Translations under genes and position numbers: made by a program
Source: Curtobacterium luteum
GTDB taxonomy: Bacteria > Actinomycetota > Actinomycetes > Actinomycetales > Microbacteriaceae
Direction: 5' to 3'
DNA length: 64,000 nt
NCBI RefSeq assembly: GCF_014646995.1
Contig: NZ_BMOI01000014.1
Location: 44,047 to 108,046 of the forward strand
Part shown: one piece after another, positions 1 to 6,693 of the stretch
How the letters are laid out: every line of letters starts with the position of its first letter
Position numbering within the stretch: the first letter of the stretch is position 1
The notes under the pieces: generated by a model
Seen by the model: the letters and a program-made list of their open reading frames with translations, nothing else
Database searches by the model: none
What the model was told of the DNA's origin: nothing

Positions 1-366
1 GTGGTGACGAGCGTCACCGACCCGGCCGTCGCTGCCGCCGCCCGCGGCGACGCTGCCGGTCCGGACGTCCACCAGGCACCCGCATCGGGGCACCCGGCCG
101 ACGGCGGACACGGGGGCCGACGACGGCGTGGACCGGCCACCGGTCGACGGGGGTCGACCGCCGGACGCGTGCCGCGCCTCCCGGCCGGTGGGACGGAACG
201 CGACGTCTACCGCCGGGCCGCAGCGGAACGCACGCTGCTCGACGCCGACGGCGTGGCGGACGCTGCCCGGCGCACCGGTGCGGAGGTCGTCCGGGGCACC
301 CCCGCGGCCGTGCCGCCCCTCGTTGCCGATGCCTACATCCGCGCGAAGGCGACCGGACGGCTCTGA
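1..366 (+). CDS. DUF58 family protein, C-terminal part (cut by window start)
   Basis: The reading frame is open at base 1, so only the last 121 codons are visible. The end reads like the C-terminus of DUF58 proteins: a VTSVTDP segment, a YRRAAAERTLLDAD helix, and a close AYIRAKATGRL that matches the family's usual Y-x-x-x-K-x-x-G-R-L ending. DUF58 proteins are membrane-associated VWA-like proteins usually encoded next to MoxR ATPases. Between the two recognisable parts, roughly residues 18-65 are a Gly/Arg/Pro-rich stretch that I do not expect in the family. The neighbours SpoIIM (opposite strand) and RDD fit the layout seen in mycobacteria (Rv3693, Rv3694c, Rv3695). The family call rests on the C-terminus and context. 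Confidence 0.6.
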   Translation: MVTSVTDPAVAAAARGDAAGPDVHQAPASGHPADGGHGGRRRRGPATGRRGSTAGRVPRLPAGGTERDVYRRAAAERTLLDADGVADAARRTGAEVVRGTPAAVPPLVADAYIRAKATGRL

Positions 367-373
367 CGGCGGG

Positions 374-1369
374 TCAGTCGGCCGTCAGGGCCGTCGCACC
401 GCGCTCGAACTCCTCGAGGTCGCCGCGCTCGCCCGCGCGGTGGGCACGACCGCCCACGACCCACTGGTAGACGAGGACCACCGCGAGCGCCAGTGTCCCG
501 ATGCCGATCTTGACCGGCCACGGCCAGGGCTGGCGCGTGACGACGCCCTCGACCAGCCCGGAGAGCAGCAGCGTGAGCGTCAGCCCGACGGCCACGGTGA
601 TCAGCGCGCGGCCGTCCTCGGCGAGTGCCTGCGCCCGGGTGCGCGGACCGGGGGCCACCCACGACCAGGCGATCATGAGTCCGGCTGCCGCAGCGAGGAA
701 GATCGAGTAGAGCTCGAGCTGCCCGTGCGGCGCGATGTAGAGGAAGAAGTCGCCCAGGCGGCCCTGCGAGTGCATCACCGCGCCGGAGACCCCGAGGCCG
801 ACTGCGTTCTGCACGATCGCGTACGGGACGAACAGGCCCGTGATGCCGAACGCGACCATGCTCGCGGCGATGTACGCGTTGTTCGTCCAGACCTGCGCGG
901 TGAAGGCCCCGAGGCCGTGGTCCGAGTAGTAGTCGACGAAGTCCTGCGTGGCGTACCGCCGGAGCGCCTCGGGCGTCCCGAAGGTGTCGACCGCGCCGGG
1001 GGTCGTGCTGATCCAGACGCCGACGACGACCGCGACGGCCGCGGTGACGAGCGCGACCCAGATCGTCGTCCAGCGGATGCGGTAGAGCGCGGCCGGGAGC
1101 TGCACCGCGAAGAACGTGGTGACGGCCGACAGGGGGTCCACGGGGGTGCCCGTGAAGCGCAGTCGTGCCCGGAAGAGCGTCAGGGACAACCGGTCCCCCG
1201 TGGCCGTGCGCGGGGCGGCGCCACGGATGCGGGCGAGGTCGGTCGCGGCCTCCTGGTACGCGGACACCAGGGCGTCGACGTCGGCGCCGGAGCGGTGGCG
1301 CCGCCGGGCGAGCCGGTCGAGCTCCTGCCAGCGGTCACGGTGCACGTCCGCGTAGGCCTCGAGGTCCAC
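374..1369 (-). CDS. Stage II sporulation protein M (SpoIIM) family membrane protein
   Basis: A 331-residue integral membrane protein. The N-terminal 60 residues are cytoplasmic and helical (DLEAYADVHRDRWQELDRLA, then SAYQEAATDLARIR), as in actinobacterial SpoIIM-like proteins. Several transmembrane segments follow, including one near IRWTTIWVALVTAAVAVVVG and a polar region with YYSDHGLGAFTAQVWTNNAYIA, typical of the family. The GTG start at 1369 is chosen because a G-rich ribosome-binding stretch precedes it and the family N-terminus begins there; upstream codons run through short tandem repeats. In non-sporulating actinobacteria these proteins sit beside DUF58 and RDD genes. Their role in the envelope is not established. 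It is divergent from the RDD gene. Confidence 0.85.
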   Translation of the reverse strand: MDLEAYADVHRDRWQELDRLARRRHRSGADVDALVSAYQEAATDLARIRGAAPRTATGDRLSLTLFRARLRFTGTPVDPLSAVTTFFAVQLPAALYRIRWTTIWVALVTAAVAVVVGVWISTTPGAVDTFGTPEALRRYATQDFVDYYSDHGLGAFTAQVWTNNAYIAASMVAFGITGLFVPYAIVQNAVGLGVSGAVMHSQGRLGDFFLYIAPHGQLELYSIFLAAAAGLMIAWSWVAPGPRTRAQALAEDGRALITVAVGLTLTLLLSGLVEGVVTRQPWPWPVKIGIGTLALAVVLVYQWVVGGRAHRAGERGDLEEFERGATALTAD

Positions 1370-1382
1370 GGTTCCCCCCTGG

Positions 1383-1484
1383 GTGGTCCGGTCGGTGTGG
1401 TCCGGTCGGTGTGGTCCGGCTCGTGCCGTGCGGCACGGGCGGTCCGGTTCGTGCGGTCCGGCTCGTGCCGTCCGGCGCCGGTCT
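1383..1484. repeat. Short GC-rich direct repeats between SpoIIM and RDD
   Basis: The divergent intergenic region carries imperfect copies of GGTCCGGTCGGTGT and of GTCCGGCTCGTGCCGT in tandem. They lie between the SpoIIM start (1369) and the RDD -10 element (1489). No coding potential is visible. Confidence 0.6.
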
Positions 1485-1488
1485 CCGA

Positions 1489-1494
1489 CAGAAT
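1489..1494 (+). promoter_or_regulatory. -10 element of the RDD gene (leaderless)
   Basis: CAGAAT is followed by exactly six bases and then the ATG at 1501. This spacing puts the transcription start on the start codon. No ribosome-binding site is visible, which supports a leaderless mRNA. Confidence 0.5.
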
Positions 1495-1500
1495 GATCCC

Positions 1501-2370
1501 ATGTCGAAGCCGAACGCGTCGCGCGGCCTCGCCGACGGCCGGTTCGTCCGGGCCCTCGACGACACCGCGGACGAACTCGTCGTCGGCGAGGCCGTCGCGC
1601 TCGACGTGCAGCCCGCGGGCATCGCACTCCGCTTGGCGGCGGCGCTCCTCGACGCCGCCTGCCTGGTCACGCTGTACGTCATGCTCCTGCTCGGGCTGGC
1701 ACGGGTGGTCCCCCGCGGCGTCGACACCGGGTGGGTCGCCGCGTTGCAGATCGTGGTGGCCGTGCTGGTCCTGGTGCTCGTGCCGGCGGCGGTCGAGACG
1801 ACGACCCGGGGCAAGAGCGTCGGTCGCTACGCCCTCGGCACGCGGGTCGTGCGCACCGACGGCGGGGCGATCGGCTTCCGGCACGCGTTCGCGCGGGCGC
1901 TGGTCGGGCTGCTGGAGCTGTGGGGCTCGCTCGGGTCCGTGGCGCTGCTGGTGGCGCTGTTCGGCTCGCGTCCGAGACGCCTCGGTGACCTGCTCGCCGG
2001 GACCGTCGTGCAGCACGAACGCGCGCGCCGGCAGCAGGACCCCGTCGTGCTCCTGCCCGTCGAACTCGCGGGGTGGGCGCGGGTGGCGGACGTCTCGGCG
2101 CTCCCCCAGCGGCTCGAGAACCGCCTGGGCGCGTTCTTCCGCGGGGCCGCCGACATGCGGCCGGACCACCGCGCGGCCACGGCGGAGTCGCTCGCCGCGG
2201 CCGTCGCCGGGTACGCGCACCCGGTGCCGCCGGTCCCCGCGGAGGTCTTCCTCGCCGGGGTCGTGGCGCTCCGGCGCGAGCGTGACCTGCGCGCGCTGCG
2301 GGGTCGGGCGGCGACCATCGCCGCGGCCGCTGCGACGGCGAGCGCGCGACCGCCGGGTTTCCCGCGCTGA
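1501..2370 (+). CDS. RDD family membrane protein
   Basis: A 289-residue protein with an N-terminal RDD domain at about residues 35-175. The family's Arg and Asp residues are visible in RLAAALLDA near residue 45 and in RRLGDLLAGT near residue 160. Two hydrophobic segments follow the first motif (LLDAACLVTLYVMLLLGLA, and ALQIVVAVLVLVLVPAAV), with KSVGRYALGTRVV between. The C-terminal 100 residues are soluble and Arg/Ala-rich. RDD proteins are small membrane proteins of mostly unknown role, some linked to ion transport. The gene pairs divergently with SpoIIM as in mycobacteria. The last codons form the first part of a 175-bp tandem repeat that continues downstream. Confidence 0.85.
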   Translation: MSKPNASRGLADGRFVRALDDTADELVVGEAVALDVQPAGIALRLAAALLDAACLVTLYVMLLLGLARVVPRGVDTGWVAALQIVVAVLVLVLVPAAVETTTRGKSVGRYALGTRVVRTDGGAIGFRHAFARALVGLLELWGSLGSVALLVALFGSRPRRLGDLLAGTVVQHERARRQQDPVVLLPVELAGWARVADVSALPQRLENRLGAFFRGAADMRPDHRAATAESLAAAVAGYAHPVPPVPAEVFLAGVVALRRERDLRALRGRAATIAAAAATASARPPGFPR

Positions 2371-2875
2371 AGCCGGGCGCGGCGGGCGGTCACGACTCCC
2401 CGCTCACCTCCGACCGTCGGTCGCGACCGGTCGCTCAGGACGCGGACGACCGACGCTCCGCGACCACCCGACGCCGGGCACACGGGGAGTCGCGACCGCC
2501 CGAGCCGCGTCGGCGAGCGCGCGACCGCCGGGCTTCCCGCGCTGATGCCGGGCGCGGCGGGCGGTCACGACGCCACGCTCACCTCCGACCGCCGGTCACG
2601 ACCGGTCGCTCAGGACGCGGACGACCGACGCTCCACGACCACCCGACGCCGAGCACACGGGGAGTCGCGACCGCCCGGGGCCGACGGCGAGCGCGCGACC
2701 GCCGGGCTTCCCGCGCTGATGCCGGGCGCGGCGGGCGGTCACGACTCCCCGCTCACCTCCGACCGCCGGTCACGACCCGTCGCTCAGGACCCGGACGACC
2801 GACGCTCCACGACCACCCGACGCCGAGCACACGGGGAGTCGCGACCGCCCGAGGGCGACGGCGAGCGCGACCCCG
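2336..2875. repeat. About 175-bp tandem repeat, three copies plus a fragment
   Basis: The sequence beginning at 2336, inside the last codons of the RDD gene, recurs at about 2511 and 2685, and partly at about 2859. Period is 174-175 bp with scattered substitutions. Marker words AGCGCGCGACCGCCGGG (2341, 2516, 2690) and CACGGGGAGTCGCGACC (2481, 2656, 2830) give the period. Each copy holds an imperfect inverted repeat, with arms in copy 1 at 2384-2401 and 2484-2501 (one mismatch in 18). The array fills the convergent gap between RDD and ahcY, so it may act as a terminator or replication slippage product. I see no gene in it. Confidence 0.85.
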
Positions 2876-2923
2876 CCCGGGCGGCAGTGCGCCCGAGCGG
2901 CCCCGCCCGGCCCGCCCAGCCGC

Positions 2924-4402
2924 TCAGTACCGGTAGTGGTCGGGCTTGTACGGCCCCTCCACCGGCACGCCGATGTACGCCGCCTGCTCCGGGCGCAGCG
3001 TCGTCAGCTGCACCCCGAGCGCGTCGAGGTGCAGCCGCGCCACCTTCTCGTCGAGGTGCTTCGGCAGCACGTACACCCCCGTCGGGTACTCCGACGGCCG
3101 GGTGTGCAGCTCGATCTGCGCGAGGACCTGGTTCGTGAACGAGTTGCTCATCACGAAGGACGGGTGCCCGGTGGCGTTCCCGAGGTTCATCAGGCGGCCT
3201 TCGCTCAGCACGAGGACCGATCGACCGTTCGGCAGGCGCCACTCGTGCACCTGCGGCTTGATCTCGACCTTCTCCGCCCCGGGCAGGGACTCGAGGCCGG
3301 CCATGTCGATCTCGTTGTCGAAGTGGCCCACGTTCGCCACGATCGCGAGGTGCTTCAGGGCGAGCATGTCGTCCACCCCGACGACCCCGAGGTTGCCGGT
3401 GCACGTGACGACGACGTCCACCTCGCCCGCGACGTCGGCCAGACGGGCGACCTGGTAGCCGTCCATCGCGGCCTGGAGCGCGCAGATCGGGTCGACCTCG
3501 GACACGATCACCCGGGCGCCCTGACCCCGGAGGGCCTCGGCCGCGCCCTTGCCGACGTCGCCGTACCCGACGACGAACGCCACCTTGCCGCCGATGAGCA
3601 CGTCCGTCGCGCGGTTCAGGCCGTCCGGCAGCGAGTGGCGGATGCCGTACTTGTTGTCGAACTTCGACTTCGTCACGGAGTCGTTGACGTTGATGGCGGG
3701 GAACTTCAGCGTGCCGTCGCGGAACAGCTCGTACAGGCGGTGCACGCCGGTCGTGGTCTCCTCCGTGACGCCCTCGACGTCGGCGGCGATCCGGGTCCAG
3801 CGGTCCCCCGAGTCCCGCAGCGACGCCGCGACGGTGTCGAGGACGATCCGCCACTCGGCGCTCGCGTCCGCGGCCGGCTCCGGCGCACGACCGGCAGCCT
3901 CGGCGTCCGCGCCGGTGTGGACGAGCATCGTGGCGTCACCACCGTCGTCGAGGATGAGGTTCGGACCGATCCAGTCCGCACCGGCCGCCGACGCCTCGGC
4001 GCTCCAGTCGAAGATGCGGTTCGTGCACCACCAGTACTCCTCGAGCGTCTCGCCCTTCCACGCGAACACCGGCACGCCGGCGGGTTCCGCGGCGGAGCCG
4101 GTGGGCCCGACGACGACGGCCGCAGCCGCCTCGTCCTGGGTCGAGAAGATGTTGCAGCTCGCCCAGCGCACCTGCGCTCCGAGGGCGACGAGGGTCTCGA
4201 TGAGCGCCGCCGTCTGCACGGTCATGTGCAGTGACCCGGCGATGCGGGCGCCGGCGAGCGGTTGCGAGGGGCCGAACTCCTCGCGGAGGGACATCAGGCC
4301 CGGCATCTCGTTCTCGGCGAGGCGGATCTGGTGGCGTCCGGCCTCGGCCAGGGAGAGGTCGGCGACGCGGAAGGCTGCTGCGGTGCGGGCTTCGGTGGGC
4401 AT
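2924..4402 (-). CDS. ahcY: Adenosylhomocysteinase (S-adenosyl-L-homocysteine hydrolase)
   Basis: Splits S-adenosylhomocysteine into adenosine and homocysteine in the cytoplasm, relieving product inhibition of methyltransferases. The 492 residues contain the hallmarks in order: [10 protein letters not shown] (57-66, catalytic His), DDGGD (152-156), EETTTG (214-219), [14 protein letters not shown] (240-253, with the Lys and Asn of the active site), and the NAD-binding GYGDVGKG (279-286). It ends in YKPDHYRY, the usual C-terminus. An insertion around residues 163-185, rich in Ala/Glu/Asp, is typical of longer bacterial forms. The ATG start follows an xAxxxT element by six bases and the first 50 residues match the family. 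Clustering with manA and whiB2-type genes is common in Actinobacteria. Confidence 0.97.
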   Translation of the reverse strand: MPTEARTAAAFRVADLSLAEAGRHQIRLAENEMPGLMSLREEFGPSQPLAGARIAGSLHMTVQTAALIETLVALGAQVRWASCNIFSTQDEAAAAVVVGPTGSAAEPAGVPVFAWKGETLEEYWWCTNRIFDWSAEASAAGADWIGPNLILDDGGDATMLVHTGADAEAAGRAPEPAADASAEWRIVLDTVAASLRDSGDRWTRIAADVEGVTEETTTGVHRLYELFRDGTLKFPAINVNDSVTKSKFDNKYGIRHSLPDGLNRATDVLIGGKVAFVVGYGDVGKGAAEALRGQGARVIVSEVDPICALQAAMDGYQVARLADVAGEVDVVVTCTGNLGVVGVDDMLALKHLAIVANVGHFDNEIDMAGLESLPGAEKVEIKPQVHEWRLPNGRSVLVLSEGRLMNLGNATGHPSFVMSNSFTNQVLAQIELHTRPSEYPTGVYVLPKHLDEKVARLHLDALGVQLTTLRPEQAAYIGVPVEGPYKPDHYRY

Positions 4403-4408
4403 GCGGTC

Positions 4409-4414
4409 AGTCTC
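4409..4414 (-). promoter_or_regulatory. -10 element of ahcY (leaderless)
   Basis: On the minus strand GAGACT lies six bases before the ATG at 4402. This is the same geometry as many other genes in the window. It leaves no room for a 5' UTR, so no SAH riboswitch is expected. Confidence 0.4.
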
Positions 4415-4461
4415 CCACGCACGCGTCCGCGCGCGGTGTGCGCGACGCGGTGCGACGCGGT

Positions 4462-4520
4462 CGGCCGGGAGGCACGGTGCGCGACCCGACGTCGGTCACG
4501 CGGGCAGGGCCTCCAGGCCG
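4462..4520. terminator. Hairpin of the CGGCC-GGAGGC family downstream of DUF3499
   Basis: Arms CGGCCGGGAGGC (4462-4473) and GCCTCCAGGCCG (4509-4520) pair with one mismatch across a GC-rich loop of 35 bases. It begins six bases past the DUF3499 stop on the minus strand and lies upstream of nothing else on that strand, so it probably ends the DUF3499 transcript. Confidence 0.55.
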
Positions 4521-4525
4521 GCGTG

Positions 4526-4738
4526 TCAGTCGACCTCGCGGAGCGGCTCACGTCGCACGACGCGCCACCCGCGGGGCACGCGCAGCCGCGCGGCGTGCCG
4601 TGCGCAGAGGTCGTACCCGTGCGGTTCGACCCGCGTCGAGAGCGGCCCGACGACGACCATCGAGTCGGCGTAGTCGTACGTGAGGGTCGCCGACGCGCTC
4701 GCGCCACAGGTGACCTTGCTGCAGATCCGTACGTCCAT
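4526..4738 (-). CDS. DUF3499 family small protein, putative zinc-binding
   Basis: A 70-residue actinobacterial protein. Conserved family features are present: a Cys pair (C6, C11), ATLTYDYADSMVVVGPLS, EPHGYDLCARHAARL with C45 and H48, and the closing PRGWRVVRRE. The paired Cys and the C-x-x-H suggest a small metal-binding fold, which is inference. Many homologues carry a longer acidic tail; this one stops at residue 70. It is divergent from the Zincin_1-type gene 58 bp away, the same pairing as Rv3258c/Rv3259. Function is unknown. Confidence 0.85.
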   Translation of the reverse strand: MDVRICSKVTCGASASATLTYDYADSMVVVGPLSTRVEPHGYDLCARHAARLRVPRGWRVVRREPLREVD

Positions 4739-4748
4739 ACCGCCACCG

Positions 4749-4754
4749 ACCCTA
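4749..4754 (-). promoter_or_regulatory. -10 element of the DUF3499 gene
   Basis: TAGGGT on the minus strand lies ten bases before the ATG at 4738. The predicted transcript would have a leader of only about 3-4 bases. Confidence 0.4.
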
Positions 4755-4784
4755 CCGGGTGCGCCCCGGGCGGCCCGTCGCGCG

Positions 4785-4790
4785 TACGAT
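4785..4790 (+). promoter_or_regulatory. -10 element of the Zincin_1-type gene (leaderless)
   Basis: TACGAT is followed by GACGGG and then the ATG at 4797. The spacing of six predicts initiation at the start codon. Confidence 0.5.
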
Positions 4791-4796
4791 GACGGG

Positions 4797-5237
4797 ATGC
4801 GTCGCAAGCCCCCGCTCGTCACCCCGGTCGACCGAGGCCGGGGCCGTTCCCGGCACGGACGCGGCGGCCGGTCGAGCGTGACCGGGCCGGACCTCGCGCC
4901 GCTCGTCACCCGTGCCGAGACGTTCGACCGGATCGTCGGCGACACCGCGCACTACCTCGTGCAGCTGTGGTCCGACGAACTCACCGGCGTCGTGTTCCAG
5001 GTCGCTGACATGCCGACGGACCAGACCCTCCCGGAGCGCATGCCCCGGTGGCGGGTGGACCGCGCCGGACGGCGGGTGACGATCTTCCGGATCCCGGTCG
5101 AGCGGGTGACCCGACGACCCGAGAAGGACGACGTCGACCGACGGATCGTCATCGAGACCGCGGTGTTCCGCGCCGTGGGCGAGCTGATCGACAAGGACCC
5201 GTGGGACCTGGCGCCGGACCGCTACCGGCACTGGTGA
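4797..5237 (+). CDS. Metallopeptidase-family (Zincin_1/DUF1025-like) protein lacking HExxH
   Basis: A 146-residue protein. Residues 1-30 are basic and disordered-looking. The rest carries blocks seen in the actinobacterial branch of the Zincin_1 family: FDRIVGDTAHYLVQLW, LTGVVFQVADMP, RVTIFRIPVER, and the final helix VIETAVFRAVGELI with DPWDLAPDRY. In active zincin members the last helix carries HExxHxxG. Here both His positions are replaced and no other metal site is visible, so peptidase activity is doubtful. Gene order beside DUF3499 and near whiB supports orthology to Rv3259. The ATG at 4797 is chosen from the -10-to-start spacing. Function is unknown. Confidence 0.75.
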   Translation: MRRKPPLVTPVDRGRGRSRHGRGGRSSVTGPDLAPLVTRAETFDRIVGDTAHYLVQLWSDELTGVVFQVADMPTDQTLPERMPRWRVDRAGRRVTIFRIPVERVTRRPEKDDVDRRIVIETAVFRAVGELIDKDPWDLAPDRYRHW

Positions 5238-5286
5238 CGGCGGCCCGCCCCGGGACGGGGTCCGCGGCGGTCGCCGGAGACCCCGG

Positions 5287-6693
5287 TCAGGGGTAGACGC
5301 GCACCGGTGTGGAGACCGCCGTCGACGGACGGATCGGGTACCCCGCGATCCCCTCGTCGTCCTGGTACGTGACCCCGCCGACGAGTCCCTCGGCGCCCTC
5401 GATGCGCAGCTGCGTCGCCGTCGGTGCCGTGAAGGTCGCGGTCGCGCCGGACACGACCGTCAGCTCCTGCACGCGGTCACCCGAGGTGACGGTGACGTCG
5501 GCGTCCCGCTGGGTCGGGTTCACGAGGGACATCCGGGCACCGCCACCGGGTGCGATCGCGGTGACGACGTCGTCGCCGAGCGGCTCGGCGGACGCGAACC
5601 AGCCGAGGTCGGTCGCGCCGCCCTGCGTCGGGGTCGTCGTCCGGGCCCCGGCCACGACGGGCACCGTCGAACTGACCGTGAACGAGTACCGCCCGTCCGG
5701 GAAGTCGTCCAGCGCGACGTCGGTCACGATGCCCGGCTCGGCGGTGGCGTTCACCGTGGAGCCGCCACCGTCCGCCGTCGTGATGCCGATGGAGACGCGG
5801 GCGGTCGCGGTGCCGGGGACGAAGAGCCGGAGGACCGGGGCCGCGTCGGCGGTGTCGTCGCCGCGCTGCGCGGCCTCCGCGCCGCTCAGGACGACGCCCG
5901 GGATCACCTGCGACGTGCTCGGCGCGGCACCGCCGGAGACGATGTCGAACCCGCCGGGGGTCAGCGTCCGGACGACGGTCTCCTGCATGTGCGCGACGAT
6001 CTGTCCGCCCGACGACTCGACGTGGACGACGGTGGACGCCTGGTCCGAGACGAACCCGGACAGCGGGACGACCTTCTGGCTGTTCGGCGCGACGACGATG
6101 CCGGTCGTGCCCGGTGCCGACACCTCGCCGGAGGCGTCGTAGATCGACAGGTCGACGGTGGCGTTCACGTCGGTCGGGTTGGAGAGCGTGATGAGGCTGG
6201 TCCGACCGGTCTCGGTCGACCCGCCCACGAGCCACGTCGACTGCGCCGGGTCGTCGCAGGACGCCGCGCCGACACCGACGAGGTCGCCGTCGGAGACGCT
6301 CTGGTAGCTGCTGCCCGCGACCTGCGGCGTCGTGGAGCCGGCCGGGGCGGTGAGGAGCCGCGGATCGCTCGAGCCGGAGGCCGACGCATCGAGGTCCGAG
6401 CGCTCGACGGTGTCCCCCGTCGTGGCGGTCGCGATCGTGGCGCTGCCGACCGCGGTGGCCTTCGTGGCGTCGTTGCCGGCGTCGTCGGACAGCCGGAGCG
6501 CATCGCCGGCGCAGACGCGCTCGGCGTCGGCCGCGACAGGGGTCACGGTCTGCCCGGCGGGACGACCGGGCGTCGAGGCGGTCCCGAGCGCGTGCGCCGC
6601 CGTCACGGTCCCCGCGGCGACGACGACCGCGACCGCGGTGGCCGTACCGCGGACGAGCCAGCGGCGGACGGTCGAGGGGGTGCTGGCGCTCAT
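5287..6693 (-). CDS. DUF5719 family secreted or membrane-anchored protein
   Basis: A 468-residue exported protein. Residues 9-12 are basic, and 13-37 form a signal peptide or single membrane anchor (AVAVVVAAGTVTAAHALG). The remainder is rich in Ser/Thr/Ala/Val with repeated beta-strand patterns such as STWLVGGSTETGRTSLITLSNPTD and ARMSLVNPTQRDADVTVTSG, which look like paired beta-sandwich domains. DUF5719 proteins occur mainly in Microbacteriaceae directly after the large GT2-membrane gene, as here. Its ATG overlaps the stop of that upstream gene by four bases (ATGA), so the two are probably translated together. A role at the cell surface linked to the upstream glycosyltransferase is inference. 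Confidence 0.75.
   Translation of the reverse strand: MSASTPSTVRRWLVRGTATAVAVVVAAGTVTAAHALGTASTPGRPAGQTVTPVAADAERVCAGDALRLSDDAGNDATKATAVGSATIATATTGDTVERSDLDASASGSSDPRLLTAPAGSTTPQVAGSSYQSVSDGDLVGVGAASCDDPAQSTWLVGGSTETGRTSLITLSNPTDVNATVDLSIYDASGEVSAPGTTGIVVAPNSQKVVPLSGFVSDQASTVVHVESSGGQIVAHMQETVVRTLTPGGFDIVSGGAAPSTSQVIPGVVLSGAEAAQRGDDTADAAPVLRLFVPGTATARVSIGITTADGGGSTVNATAEPGIVTDVALDDFPDGRYSFTVSSTVPVVAGARTTTPTQGGATDLGWFASAEPLGDDVVTAIAPGGGARMSLVNPTQRDADVTVTSGDRVQELTVVSGATATFTAPTATQLRIEGAEGLVGGVTYQDDEGIAGYPIRPSTAVSTPVRVYP

Noticed and set aside
128..2545. An 805-codon open frame on the plus strand
   Set aside because: It runs antisense through SpoIIM and across RDD in a wrong frame, with Arg/Pro/Gly-rich composition typical of spurious frames in high-GC DNA.
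4403..4461. An S-adenosylhomocysteine riboswitch before ahcY
   Set aside because: The -10 element is six bases from the ATG, so there is no 5' UTR, and no riboswitch-like pairing was seen.
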